Assembly (NCBI GenBank): GCA_947498155.1
Contig: CANMJD010000002.1
Location: 1-64,000 of the forward strand
From: an uncultured Pseudoruegeria sp.
GTDB lineage: Bacteria; Pseudomonadota; Alphaproteobacteria; Rhodobacterales; Rhodobacteraceae
Direction: 5' to 3'
DNA: 64,000 bases
In this document: in pieces, positions 27,251-36,585 of the stretch
Position numbering within the stretch: position 1 is the stretch's first letter
Layout: each line of letters starts with the position of its first letter
Made by a program: the position numbers and the translations under genes
Notes under the pieces: model-generated
Database searches by the model: none
Told to the model about the DNA's origin: nothing
The model's input: the letters and a program-made list of their open reading frames with translations, nothing else

Positions 27251-28270
27251 TTATTCGCCTTTGCTCTCTTTGCGCCCGAAGTCCGCCCGTTGCAGCCAGA
27301 CAGCGACAATGATGATCAACCCCTGCATGGTGCCGTTGAGGTAATTGGAAATCATATCGGTGAAATTCAGGATATTGCCGATGGTGGTCAGGATCAGCGC
27401 GCCAATGATAGTCCCACCGATGCGGCCATAGCCACCTTTTAGAACCGTGCCACCGATGATCACGGCGGCAATGGCCTCCAGCTCCCACAACACACCGGTC
27501 GAAGATGAGGCAGAACCCAGACGGGGCACATAGATGATCGTCGCAAGCGCAACACAGAGCCCCTGAATGACATAGGTCATGGTTTTGACCCGATCGACTT
27601 TGATCGCGGAATATTTGGCCACCGCTTCATTCGAGCCGATTGCCGTGCAATAGCGGCCAAAGGCTGTGCGGTTCAGCAGGAACCAGCCAGAAATTGCCAC
27701 AAAGATGAACACCCAGACCGGAATTGGCAGACCAAAGAAGCTTTCGTAATACACTGGGCGATAGGTGCCCCGAATATCAAAATCCAGCGACAGCGTGCCC
27801 CCATCGGCGAAATAGGTCACGAGGGAACGGAAAATCCCCATGGTGCCGAGGGTGACGATAAAGGCTTCGATCTTGCCTTTGGTGGTCAGCAAGCCGTTCA
27901 CCAGCCCGGCCCCAAGCCCCAGAATAATCGCACAACCGCAGCCAAGCAGCACGGTGGCAACGCCGGTGCCCAGCGTATCCACGGCATTATTCATCAGAAT
28001 AATCATAACACCCGAGATCACCGCCGCCATCGACCCAACCGACAGGTCAATTCCCCCCGCCGTGATCACAAAGGTGGCACCAACCGCGATAATGCCAATA
28101 AAGGCCGAGCGCGTCAGAAGATTGGTCAGATTACCTTCGCTGATGAACGCAGGGTTGAGCAGATAGCCAACAATGCAAAGCAGGATCAGCGCGATTAACG
28201 GCCCCGCTGATTTAAGATCGATGCCGGCCAGGCGTGACGTTTTTTTCTGTGTCATGGTTGTCTCAGTCAT
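27251..28270 (-). CDS. Sugar-type ABC transporter permease
   Basis: A 339-residue permease of the RbsC/XylH type with about eight to nine membrane helices. Diagnostic blocks are FVITAGGIDLSVGS near residue 70 and LGTMGIFRS and VKTMTYVIQG later in the chain. A single permease gene implies a homodimeric channel. It overlaps the ATPase gene by 8 bases and precedes the binding-protein gene by 92 bases. Confidence 0.93.
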   Translation of the reverse strand: MTETTMTQKKTSRLAGIDLKSAGPLIALILLCIVGYLLNPAFISEGNLTNLLTRSAFIGIIAVGATFVITAGGIDLSVGSMAAVISGVMIILMNNAVDTLGTGVATVLLGCGCAIILGLGAGLVNGLLTTKGKIEAFIVTLGTMGIFRSLVTYFADGGTLSLDFDIRGTYRPVYYESFFGLPIPVWVFIFVAISGWFLLNRTAFGRYCTAIGSNEAVAKYSAIKVDRVKTMTYVIQGLCVALATIIYVPRLGSASSSTGVLWELEAIAAVIIGGTVLKGGYGRIGGTIIGALILTTIGNILNFTDMISNYLNGTMQGLIIIVAVWLQRADFGRKESKGE

Positions 28271-29789
28271 TTTCCCCGACCCGCTTCAGGCCCGCCGCAT
28301 AGCGAACGATTTCAGATTCATTGATGTCATTGCCGGTCAGAATGCCGGTGATTTCCCCGTCGCGCATCACAACGACCCGATGGGAGATGCCGATGACTTC
28401 CGGCATTTCAGAGGAAATCATCACAACCGACACGCCTTCAGACGCAAGTGCTGCGATGAAGTGATAGATTTGCTGTTTTGTCCCGACATCAATGCCGCGT
28501 GTCGGCTCATCGATAACAACAATTTTCGGGTTACATTCCATGACCTTGGCCAACAGCAGTTTCTGCTGGTTGCCACCGGACATATCCCCGACCAGCACCT
28601 CTGGATCACGGGCCCGAATGTCGAACCGGCGGATACCACGCTCTAGGGCTGATTGCTCCGCAGCACGGTCAATGCCCAGGCGTTTGACAAAATTCGGCAG
28701 CGCAAAAAGCGTCAGGTTCGGACGCATCTTTTGCGCCAGCAACAAGCCTTTTTCCTTGCGGTCCTTGGTCAGATAAACAATGCCGCGATCCCGCGCTTCT
28801 GCAACGCTTTTGGGATCAAAGGGTTTGCCAAAAAGTTCGACTTTGCCAGCGGTGCGATCAGCCAGACCGCAAATCGCTTCAAAGACAGCAGTCCGGCCAG
28901 AGCCAATAAGACCGAAAAAGCCCAGCACCTCGCCTTCGCGCAGGCCAAAAGACACCTTGCGCACCTCGCGACTGGACAGCCCCCGCACATCCAGTGCCAG
29001 CGGTGCGTCAACATCGGCCTCATTGATCGGCGGGAAAAGGTCGGACAATTCCCGCCCGACCATAAGCTGCGCCATCGCATCCGGCGTCAGCTCTGCAATA
29101 TCATTTGTCGCGATCCATTGCCCATCGCGCAGGACGGTCACACGGTCAGCGATCTCTTTGACTTCGCCAAGCTTGTGGGACACGAAAACAATCGCAACAC
29201 CCGTCGCCTTGAGCCGTTCCACCTGTTTGAAAAACAGCGCTGTCTCGGATTCTGTCAAAACCGCCGTGGGCTCATCCATGATCAAAACCCGCGCGTTGCG
29301 GCTGATGGCTTTGACAATCTCGACCATCTGTTTATGGGCAATCGACAGATCGGCAATCCGGTCTGTGGGGCGGATGTCCAGACCGATATCATCCAGATAC
29401 CCCTGCACAACGGCCCGCATACCCTCGCGATCCAACAGGCCCTTGCGCGTCATTTCGCGGCCCAGAAACACATTTTCCTCAACGGTCATCTGTTCGGCCA
29501 GGTTCAGTTCCTGATGGATCAGAATAACGCCGAGCTTTTCAGCCTCGCCGTTTCCCGGCAACACGGTCTCTACACCGTCCAGCAAGACACGACCGGATGT
29601 GGGTGCATGAAATCCAGACAGGATTTTCATCAAGGTGGATTTCCCCGCCCCGTTTTCACCAATCAATGCGTGTACTTCGCCAGCGCGAATGTCGATGCTG
29701 ACACTAAACAGCACCGGCACAGACCCAAATGATTTGTTGACCCGATCCGCCTCTAGGACGGCCGATGACAACGCGTGTCCATCCAGCAT
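28263..29789 (-). CDS. Sugar-type ABC transporter ATP-binding protein (tandem NBD)
   Basis: A 508-residue fused ATPase of the RbsA/MglA type with two nucleotide-binding domains. The first has a full Walker A GENGAGKS and Walker B LIMDEPTAVL. The second has the degenerate GLIGSGRT typical of these proteins, signature MSGGNQQK and VVIDEPTRGID. First gene of the operon, with AGGGGGG just before the ATG, and directly downstream of three LacI-type operators. Confidence 0.94.
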   Translation of the reverse strand: MLDGHALSSAVLEADRVNKSFGSVPVLFSVSIDIRAGEVHALIGENGAGKSTLMKILSGFHAPTSGRVLLDGVETVLPGNGEAEKLGVILIHQELNLAEQMTVEENVFLGREMTRKGLLDREGMRAVVQGYLDDIGLDIRPTDRIADLSIAHKQMVEIVKAISRNARVLIMDEPTAVLTESETALFFKQVERLKATGVAIVFVSHKLGEVKEIADRVTVLRDGQWIATNDIAELTPDAMAQLMVGRELSDLFPPINEADVDAPLALDVRGLSSREVRKVSFGLREGEVLGFFGLIGSGRTAVFEAICGLADRTAGKVELFGKPFDPKSVAEARDRGIVYLTKDRKEKGLLLAQKMRPNLTLFALPNFVKRLGIDRAAEQSALERGIRRFDIRARDPEVLVGDMSGGNQQKLLLAKVMECNPKIVVIDEPTRGIDVGTKQQIYHFIAALASEGVSVVMISSEMPEVIGISHRVVVMRDGEITGILTGNDINESEIVRYAAGLKRVGEND

Positions 29790-29845
29790 ATTCCCCCCTT
29801 TAGTCCGTCAGATCACACTCCCCTGCGATCTGTGGATGAAAGTTA

Positions 29846-29902
29846 TGTAAACCTTTTCATAGCTCATGTAAACCTTTTCATAGGTGCGTGAAAACCTTTT
29901 CA
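29846..29902. promoter_or_regulatory. Three phased LacI-type operator palindromes
   Basis: Three 14-base sites: TGTAAACCTTTTCA at 29846-29859 and 29867-29880, and TGAAAACCTTTTCA at 29889-29902. The third is a perfect dyad around its central CC. Spacing is 21 and 22 bases, about two helical turns. They lie in the 202-base region between the divergent LacI-family gene and the ABC operon, and overlap possible TTTACA promoter elements on the minus strand. The LacI-type protein encoded alongside is the inferred ligand. Confidence 0.75.
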
Positions 29903-29991
29903 GAACCCAGCAGAGCGCCTATAACTGCAAGAACGCCCTATTTCTTTGTGAAAATACAAGGTTAGGGTCCAGGGCAGGAAAACAACGGTAA

Positions 29992-31023
29992 ATGGCGAAT
30001 CCGGACGAAAAATCAGCAACAATCGAAGATGTCGCGCGCCTTGCCGGAGTCTCTATTGCGACCGTCAGCCGTACGATTCGAAAGCCCGAAAAAGTCGCCG
30101 AGGCCACCCGTAAAAAAGTCACTGCCGCCATCGCACGCACGGGATATACCGCCAATGCAATGGCGCAAAACCTGCGCATGCAGCGGTCCAAAATGGTGCT
30201 GGTTCTGACACCCTCCATCGCTGACCCCAATTTTCCGGGCATTTTGATCGGCATCGAAAAGACTGCGATTGAACGCGGGTATGGCGTTCTGATTGGCAAT
30301 ACTGATGGGGACATCTCGATCGAGGAAACCCATATGAAGTTTCTGTCGACCGGCATGGCAGACGGCTTGATCCTTCTGACCGGACACACACCCGTGGCTG
30401 GATGGCCCAAATCGCCCCTGCGCAGCTTTCCTCCGATGGTGGCGGTGGGGCGCCCGATTGATCAGCCAGAAATCAGCTACGTTGGTGTGGATGATGTTGC
30501 CGCCTCTAAGGTGGCGACAGAATACCTGATTTCACTCGGCCACAAAGAGGTGGCCTATGTCTCGGGTGACTCCTCCGATATTGTCAGTGATTTGCGCTAC
30601 AAAGGCTATCAGGCCGGCCTTGCAGAATCCTCTGTCACCATGCGCGACTGGCGCATCGAGGGGAACGGCTCCAGCGAATCCGGCCGCGCCGCCGTCGAAC
30701 GACTGTTTATCAAGGACACGGTGCCCACGGCGTTTTTCTGCTATAATGATCACACCGCCATTGGCGTCATCGCCGCGCTGACCCTACGCGGGTATCGGGT
30801 GCCCGAAGATTTCTCTGTCTTGGGATTTGACGATGTTCCTTTCGCCAGCCATGTCGCGCCCGGACTAACCACTATCCGCCAACCGCGCACGAAAATCGGC
30901 GAGGCCGCGATGAAGCTGCTGCTCGACACATTAGAAAACCCGCGCGCACCGGCGCAACAACGCCTGTTGCATGGGGATCTTGTCATCCGCCACAGCGCTG
31001 CGGCACGACCAAGGGATCTCTGA
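29992..31023 (+). CDS. LacI-family transcriptional regulator
   Basis: A 343-residue repressor-type protein. The N-terminal helix-turn-helix is TIEDVARLAGVSIATVSRTI (about 10-29), followed by the hinge helix ANAMAQNLRM and a periplasmic-binding-protein-like effector domain to the C-terminus (GFDDVPFASHVAPGLTTIRQP near residue 280). It is divergent from the sugar ABC operon with three operator-like sites between, so it very likely represses that operon and itself until the sugar is present. Confidence 0.94.
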   Translation: MANPDEKSATIEDVARLAGVSIATVSRTIRKPEKVAEATRKKVTAAIARTGYTANAMAQNLRMQRSKMVLVLTPSIADPNFPGILIGIEKTAIERGYGVLIGNTDGDISIEETHMKFLSTGMADGLILLTGHTPVAGWPKSPLRSFPPMVAVGRPIDQPEISYVGVDDVAASKVATEYLISLGHKEVAYVSGDSSDIVSDLRYKGYQAGLAESSVTMRDWRIEGNGSSESGRAAVERLFIKDTVPTAFFCYNDHTAIGVIAALTLRGYRVPEDFSVLGFDDVPFASHVAPGLTTIRQPRTKIGEAAMKLLLDTLENPRAPAQQRLLHGDLVIRHSAAARPRDL

Positions 31024-31119
31024 AGGCTGACGCCCGAAGTATGTTTTATCGCAGCGCTTGTTTCACAAATCTTGAATGCCTAGCTCTCAGTGAAACGCAC
31101 GCATAACGGAAGAGCAGAT

Positions 31120-31491
31120 ATGATCGGGTACGTAACAATCGGCACAAATAACTTTGATGCCGCCCTCCAGTTCTACGATTCCCTGTTTGCGAGCGTGGGG
31201 GTGAGCCGCCTCTGGAAACACGGAAATATGGCGGCCTGGGGCACAACGAGAGATAAGCCCGTCTTGTCCATTGCCCGCCCCTTTGACGGGAAGGTTGCAA
31301 CGGCAGGAAACGGCACAATGGTTGCTCTGAAAATGACCAGCAGAGCGGAAGTTGACGCGTTCCACGCAAAGTGGCTAGCGCTCGGCGGCACCAACGAAGG
31401 AGACCCCGGCCCACGCGGCGAACATGGTTTTTATGGTGGATATTTCCGGGACTTGGATGGCAACAAATTGAATGCCTATGTGCCTGCCTGA
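31120..31491 (+). CDS. VOC-superfamily (glyoxalase-fold) protein
   Basis: A 123-residue vicinal-oxygen-chelate protein: MIGYVTIGTNNFDAALQFYDSLF at the start and FRDLDGNKLNAYVP at the end are the family's paired beta-alpha-beta marks. The substrate and metal-dependent activity are unknown. The start at 31120 follows a GGAAGAG site; an upstream extension from 31090 is unlikely. Single gene before a convergent tRNA. Confidence 0.85.
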   Translation: MIGYVTIGTNNFDAALQFYDSLFASVGVSRLWKHGNMAAWGTTRDKPVLSIARPFDGKVATAGNGTMVALKMTSRAEVDAFHAKWLALGGTNEGDPGPRGEHGFYGGYFRDLDGNKLNAYVPA

Positions 31492-31579
31492 GCGGCTTGC
31501 AGACTAATCGCATTCTGGAAAGCCCGTATTTTCAGGCACATCAGCGCCCTACCCTTAGCAATTCTGATAACAGGCCACT

Positions 31580-31655
31580 TGGTGCCTCAAGAGGGACTCG
31601 AACCCCCGGCCTTGTCCTTACGAAGGACCTGCTCTACCAGCTGAGCTATTGAGGC
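31580..31655 (-). tRNA. tRNA-Thr (CGT)
   Basis: A 76-base cloverleaf on the minus strand with acceptor GCCTCAA/TTGAGGC, D arm GCTC/GAGC and anticodon loop TTCGTAA (anticodon CGT, reading ACG, Thr). The T arm is CCGGGGGTTCGAGTCCCTC-like, and the 3' CCA is encoded. One mismatched pair sits at the top of the anticodon stem. Confidence 0.95.
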
Positions 31656-31703
31656 GTTAGCACGCGTTTAACCACGTGCGAAACCAATTTGTAGCCCAAA
31701 AAA

Positions 31704-33251
31704 TCAGGCTTTTTCGGTGGCTGGAATGATGGCTTCATCTGCTGTTTCTTCCACCATCTCGGCCGTGTCATCCCCAGGCGTAATATCTGTGACAACGGCC
31801 TCTTGTGCGGCTGCCGGGTCCATATGATCTTCGATCGATACCGTTTCTTCCACGATGGTTTCAGCGGGAACCGCAGGGGCACCTACGATTAAGGGCAGGA
31901 ATTCAGTCGAAGCTGGCATGGCTTGCGATTTGGCCGGTGGCACTTTCCAGGAAAGCGTATCAAAACCACCACAATGCAAGCAGATCGCCGTCCATTCCGT
32001 ATGCGGATTGGAGCAGTTTTCACAGACCCACTGTGGTCCGCGAGAGGCTGTCAGGGCTTTGGTCAACCAACCCCGTACTGCCGCGTCATCTGCCCCTTCA
32101 CCCCGTTCAATGGCCGCCATCAAGGTCAAGCTGCGCACCGAGGGATCGGTTTCCGGCAAATCGCCCAGCGCTTTGCGTGCGGCTGGAAAATTCTCATCGG
32201 CGATTTGCAGTTCGGTTTTGAGCATCTTCGTTTCTGCATTATCGGGCATCATATTAGTCAGAATGCCAAAACGGTTGATGCGGGCAATCGGTTTTTCATC
32301 CGGCGCAATCTTTGCAAATGCCACCGCCAGATCGGGGTGCGGCTGGCTGGCCCAAGCCTTTTTGATGATCTTCGCAGCCACCCGTGGCTTGCCGCGACTT
32401 ATGTGGGTTTCTGCGGCCATCACAGCGGCAGGAATCAGTTCGGGCGACAGTTTATTGGCCTCGATTGCCCCGTTTTCAGCTTTGGTGGTTTCGCCATCGC
32501 GGGCGGCATCCTGTGCCTCGGAGAGCGCCAGAACAGCGTCGCGACGTTTGTGCAGAGGGCGCGGCAGGCTGCCGTGGCGCAGCTTGGTGTTCAGCGTTGC
32601 GCGGGCACCGGTCCAATCACCACCCTCAGCCTGAAGCCGCAGGACCGTGTCTTGTGTGGCTTCGTGTTTCGGCTTCAGCACCATGGCTTTTTCCGCCAGC
32701 TTCAGCGCTGTCTCGGTTTCACCCGCCTCAAGCTTTTGCTTCATCAACCCGGTGACTCCGACAAAGCGGGACGCATCATGGGCCAGCAGACGTTTATAGG
32801 CAGCTGTGGCTTTTGCCGTATCGCCGGATTGTTCAGCTGCTTGGGCGGTAATCAGGTTGGTCAGTTCAGGTTTGCCCAAAAGCTTTTCCGCCTTGGCCGC
32901 CCGAACGCTGGCCAGACGGGATTCGCCTGACGCCAACGCCATCATCGCATCCGCTAAAGCCTGATAGCCTTTACGCTCCCGGTTGCGATCGAAATAGCGC
33001 GACAAGGCGGTTTCATCACCAGTCAGAAAACGCAGCGTCGCAACGATCAAACCGGCGATGCGAAGCGTCAGCCACACCAACGCCAAAAGCGCCAGCATTA
33101 CGATAACCGCTTGGAGTGGACCAAAAGTGAACTCCATATTCGCCACCGCGATACGGATGCCTTCGTCGCTTTCCATCAAGAAGCCAGCCCCATAGGCCAG
33201 AGCTGCTACAATCGCCACGAAAACAAGAATTTTTAACAGGGACCAGAGCAT
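31704..33251 (-). CDS. HemY-like TPR membrane protein with C-terminal zinc ribbon
   Basis: A 515-residue protein of the proteobacterial HemY family (not the protoporphyrinogen oxidase of the same name). Two N-terminal transmembrane helices (about 5-26 and 41-75) are followed by tetratricopeptide-type repeats (about 90-390). A rubredoxin-like zinc ribbon follows: C410-x2-C413 and C424-x2-C427. The tail beyond 436 is acidic and low-complexity. It lies in one minus-strand cluster with hemD and a Mic60-like gene, consistent with a heme-pathway or membrane-organising role; the biochemical function remains unclear. Confidence 0.85.
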   Translation of the reverse strand: MLWSLLKILVFVAIVAALAYGAGFLMESDEGIRIAVANMEFTFGPLQAVIVMLALLALVWLTLRIAGLIVATLRFLTGDETALSRYFDRNRERKGYQALADAMMALASGESRLASVRAAKAEKLLGKPELTNLITAQAAEQSGDTAKATAAYKRLLAHDASRFVGVTGLMKQKLEAGETETALKLAEKAMVLKPKHEATQDTVLRLQAEGGDWTGARATLNTKLRHGSLPRPLHKRRDAVLALSEAQDAARDGETTKAENGAIEANKLSPELIPAAVMAAETHISRGKPRVAAKIIKKAWASQPHPDLAVAFAKIAPDEKPIARINRFGILTNMMPDNAETKMLKTELQIADENFPAARKALGDLPETDPSVRSLTLMAAIERGEGADDAAVRGWLTKALTASRGPQWVCENCSNPHTEWTAICLHCGGFDTLSWKVPPAKSQAMPASTEFLPLIVGAPAVPAETIVEETVSIEDHMDPAAAQEAVVTDITPGDDTAEMVEETADEAIIPATEKA

Positions 33252-33261
33252 GAAGGCTTCC

Positions 33262-34608
33262 TTAGTTTACGTCGAGGCTTTGGGCAAAGGCCCGTGCCGT
33301 TTCTACTGTTTTGGCGCGCGTTTCTGCAGCGGAAATCCATGCAGCCATCGCCTCTTTACCTTCTGGAGAGAGGGCGTCGATTTCCGCGAGAGCCGTTTCC
33401 AGATCGCCGGATGTCACAGCCGCTTCGACACGGGACAGCACCGCGTCGGGATCATTCCCCTCGCGCGGGGTTAACGATCGTGCTCCGGTTTGATTGCGCA
33501 GGAAATTCACCACACGGTCCGTGGTGTTTTCGGCGTTTTCAGCCCGCACGGTCACAGCCAGAGCCCCTCGAGCGGCGGCAGGATAATCTTGCTGCAACGA
33601 TACAAGGGTCGCGATGCCGTTCGGGGCAGCCGCGATCAAATCCTCGGGCACGGGCTGGGCCGCGCTCTCTTGTAATTCGGCGACGGCGGCCTCAAAGGGG
33701 TCGCCGTTTTGCAAGGCCGCTGTCAGGGACACCAACGCTGCACGGGTCTTTGCAGCGGCAGCGATTTCTGCAGCCTCAGCTTCGCGCGCTTGGGCGGCGG
33801 CTTCTGCGGCTTCGACCTCGGCCATGGCTTTATCCGACAGACCTTCCATTGTGGTCTGCTGTTCGTTCAATACGGTGCGCAAGGATTCAAGCTCGCGCTC
33901 ATAGGCGGCAACCGCAGCGGCAGCGCCTTCGGATTCTGCAATCGGACGTTTCTCAGCCTCAATCAGGCGCGTTTCAAAGCCCGAAAGTCCCTCGGACAGG
34001 GTTGTGACCTGTTCGGAAATACTGGAAATTTGGGTGCCGATCTCGGCTTGCAGCGACGCAAGCGCATCGGTCAAATCGGGCGCGGGTTCGGCTTGTGGCA
34101 TCTCGGCCAGCTTCGCAATTTCTGCTTTCAGGCTTTCGATGGTCTGGTTCTGTGCCGATAGCGCAGTCTCAATCGCAGCCTGCTGAGTGCCATCCTCAGA
34201 AGGCATCAGATAGGTGGCAACCCCAAAGCCCAAACCGGCGGCAATCACGCCCCCCAAAACGACAGGGAAAAACCCGCCACTTTTTTTCTGTTCAACTGGT
34301 GCAGGCGCAGATGGGGGCGGAGAGTCATTGCTACCTTGTGGCGTCGCCGGAACCACTTCTTCGATCACATCTTCGACAAGACTAACATCCGGCGCATCTG
34401 TCGGTTCATCGTTCAGGTCAACCGTCTCCAGATCATCGTCTTGTAAATCCATCGGATCTTCCGGTTCGATTTCTTCGGCGATGGCGATATCCGTATCGTC
34501 GGGCTCACTCTCAGAGACTGAAACACTATCCAGTTCCTCGTCAATTTTCGGGCTATCCTCCGCGTCGCTTTCGGTTTTTGCGATCTCGGATTTATCTTTA
34601 TTGGCCAC
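33262..34608 (-). CDS. Alphaproteobacterial Mic60 (mitofilin)-like protein
   Basis: A 448-residue inner-membrane protein. An acidic disordered N-terminus (1-110) precedes one transmembrane helix (about 112-134), then a long Ala/Glu/Gln-rich coiled coil (about 140-290) and a C-terminal domain with TPREGNDPDAVLSRVEAAV near residue 390. This architecture and its location between hemD and hemY identify the alphaproteobacterial relative of mitochondrial Mic60, implicated in intracytoplasmic-membrane and envelope contact sites. It is 10 bases upstream of hemY. Confidence 0.85.
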   Translation of the reverse strand: MANKDKSEIAKTESDAEDSPKIDEELDSVSVSESEPDDTDIAIAEEIEPEDPMDLQDDDLETVDLNDEPTDAPDVSLVEDVIEEVVPATPQGSNDSPPPSAPAPVEQKKSGGFFPVVLGGVIAAGLGFGVATYLMPSEDGTQQAAIETALSAQNQTIESLKAEIAKLAEMPQAEPAPDLTDALASLQAEIGTQISSISEQVTTLSEGLSGFETRLIEAEKRPIAESEGAAAAVAAYERELESLRTVLNEQQTTMEGLSDKAMAEVEAAEAAAQAREAEAAEIAAAAKTRAALVSLTAALQNGDPFEAAVAELQESAAQPVPEDLIAAAPNGIATLVSLQQDYPAAARGALAVTVRAENAENTTDRVVNFLRNQTGARSLTPREGNDPDAVLSRVEAAVTSGDLETALAEIDALSPEGKEAMAAWISAAETRAKTVETARAFAQSLDVN

Positions 34609-34702
34609 CGATCAAATTCCCTTTGCACCCCAAAAATGAATCACGCCGCGCTGCGGCGCTTTTGTTACCCTACCCCGCGGGATCACGGCGCTCAAGCAAA
34701 GC

Positions 34703-35404
34703 TCATGCGGCGAAAAGCGCATGTATTTCCTGAACCATGTGAAATGCCGTCGGTTCAGCAGATGTTATGCTGCGGTCTTTCAGGACCAAAGGCAAGGCTG
34801 CAATCACGGCGTCACTTAGCCCAATGCATCTCACGCCTGCGCTGCGCCCCTGTGCGGCATTCGCAAACCGCGCTGCAGAGCGCGCAGAGAACAGGGGCAC
34901 AATCAAATCTGGCGTCGACGCAATGCGCGTTGTCGTCGCCGGCGACCACGCTTTATCGGTTTGCGCATAGACCACATGCTCTTGCAGCGATAAGCCCGAC
35001 AAAGCAGCGGCATTGATTAAATCATGGCTGATTTTTGCACCACGCAGATATAATCCCCGCCCGTTTGGGCGATCCGAAGACAGCCGCTTAATCAACGCCG
35101 CAACCGTTGGCGATTGGGCCAACACGCTGTAGCCCATATCTTGCGCGAGTTTCGTCGTGCGCGGCCCCACACAATACGCGGCCTGCCCAGTAGGGTCTGA
35201 CGGGACTTGAATCGCGTTTTGAGAGGTAAAAATCAGATAATCCGCATCAATTGCATCCCTTGGCCAGTCATACGGTGCAATCTCCATCAGGGGAGCAATC
35301 AGAATGCGCGGCGCCGACGGAAGAGCGGTGGTGATCTGTGCAGCAAAGCGCTGCGATTGCGCCTTCGGGCGGGTCAACAGAATAAGCGTATTTTCTTGCT
35401 TCAA
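34703..35404 (-). CDS. hemD: Uroporphyrinogen-III synthase
   Basis: A 233-residue enzyme closing and inverting ring D of hydroxymethylbilane to give uroporphyrinogen III. The two-lobed HemD fold is indicated by [13 protein letters not shown] at the start, [12 protein letters not shown] in the first lobe and [14 protein letters not shown] in the second. HemD is poorly conserved, so context matters: downstream are the Mic60-like and HemY-like genes, the standard alphaproteobacterial arrangement. hemC is not in the window. Confidence 0.9.
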   Translation of the reverse strand: MKQENTLILLTRPKAQSQRFAAQITTALPSAPRILIAPLMEIAPYDWPRDAIDADYLIFTSQNAIQVPSDPTGQAAYCVGPRTTKLAQDMGYSVLAQSPTVAALIKRLSSDRPNGRGLYLRGAKISHDLINAAALSGLSLQEHVVYAQTDKAWSPATTTRIASTPDLIVPLFSARSAARFANAAQGRSAGVRCIGLSDAVIAALPLVLKDRSITSAEPTAFHMVQEIHALFAA

Positions 35405-35493
35405 AAGGGGCCGCCTTCACCTGTGCCATTGTTTTGACCTCGCCCAAGTGTTACCTGCCAAGCATCCCGCCCGCAACAGATAGCATAGGTTCC

Positions 35494-36585
35494 ATGAGTA
35501 GGCTTTTTCTTGGCATTGAAAGCAGTTGCGATGACACCGCCGCCGCGATTGTTCGTCGGACCGAAGAGGGTCACGGTGAAATTCTGTCAAATATTGTTGC
35601 AAGTCAAACGACCCTACATGCGGCCTTTGGTGGGGTCGTTCCTGAAATTGCCGCCCGTGCCCATGTTGAAAAACTGGATGTTTCGGTAGAACAGGCTCTG
35701 TCTGAAGCCGGCGTCGGCTTTGACGATCTGGACGGGATCGCCGTGACCTCCGGCCCCGGGTTGATCGGTGGGGTTCTGTCAGGTGTTATGTTCGCCAAAG
35801 GTCTCTCGGCGGCCACCGGGCTGCCGCTGATCGGCGTGAACCACCTTGCTGGACATGCGCTGACCCCGCGCTTGACCGATGGGATCAGTTATCCCTATCT
35901 GATGCTGTTGGTCTCCGGTGGGCATTGCCAGTTTCTGATCGTAAAGGGCGCAGAAGATTACAAACGTCTGGGGGGCACCATTGATGATGCCCCCGGCGAA
36001 GCCTTTGACAAAACCGCCCGATTGCTTGGCCTGCCGCAACCCGGTGGACCAGCCGTTCAGGCCGAAGCGTTAAAGGGCGATGCCAAAGCCTTTCGTTTCC
36101 CGCGTCCGCTCTTGGATCGGGCAGGCTGTGATATGTCCTTTTCCGGTCTGAAAACCGCCTTGCTGCGCACTCGGGACTCAGTCGTTTCAGCAAAGGGCGG
36201 GCTAACGGCGACGGACCGCGCGGATCTTTGTGCCGGATTTCAACAGGCTGTCAGTGATGTCTTGGTCGAAAAATCCCGCCGCGCCTTTGCTGAGTATCTG
36301 GCCCTCGACCCGCAAACGCCGGTGTTTGCCGTGGCAGGCGGGGTGTCCGCCAACACCCAAATTCGCACCGCGTTGCAACAGCTTTGCACCGAAGAGGGGC
36401 TGCAATTTCTGGCCCCGCCGCTGGCACTTTGTACCGACAATGCCGCCATGATTGCATGGGCTGGCCTAGAGCGGTTCAGCGCAGGCGGGCTGGACGATCT
36501 GTCTTTATCCGCTCGCCCCAGATGGCCCTTGGACACGCAAAGCCCGGCTTTGCTAGGGTCTGGTAAAAAGGGGGCAAAAGCATGA
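35494..36585 (+). CDS. tsaD: tRNA t6A threonylcarbamoyltransferase TsaD
   Basis: A 363-residue Kae1/TsaD protein that transfers threonylcarbamoyl to A37 of ANN-decoding tRNAs. It begins [20 protein letters not shown], and the metal-binding pair is NHLAGH (His117, His121). The ASKHA nucleotide fold continues with LLVSGGHC and VAGGVSANT. The partner tsaE lies 10 kb downstream in this window. The start at 35494 matches the family; an upstream TTG (35434) is rejected. Its stop overlaps gpsA by 4 bases. Confidence 0.96.
   Translation: MSRLFLGIESSCDDTAAAIVRRTEEGHGEILSNIVASQTTLHAAFGGVVPEIAARAHVEKLDVSVEQALSEAGVGFDDLDGIAVTSGPGLIGGVLSGVMFAKGLSAATGLPLIGVNHLAGHALTPRLTDGISYPYLMLLVSGGHCQFLIVKGAEDYKRLGGTIDDAPGEAFDKTARLLGLPQPGGPAVQAEALKGDAKAFRFPRPLLDRAGCDMSFSGLKTALLRTRDSVVSAKGGLTATDRADLCAGFQQAVSDVLVEKSRRAFAEYLALDPQTPVFAVAGGVSANTQIRTALQQLCTEEGLQFLAPPLALCTDNAAMIAWAGLERFSAGGLDDLSLSARPRWPLDTQSPALLGSGKKGAKA

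Noticed and set aside
26205-27488. Extended N-terminus for the sugar-binding protein
   Set aside because: The extra codons overlap the permease gene, and a strong GGAGG site and signal peptide fix the start at 27158.
34640-34660. Short GC hairpin between hemD and the Mic60-like gene
   Set aside because: The six-pair stem (CGCCGC-AGC-GCGGCG) is followed by no adequate T-run; it may be part of an attenuator, but evidence is insufficient.
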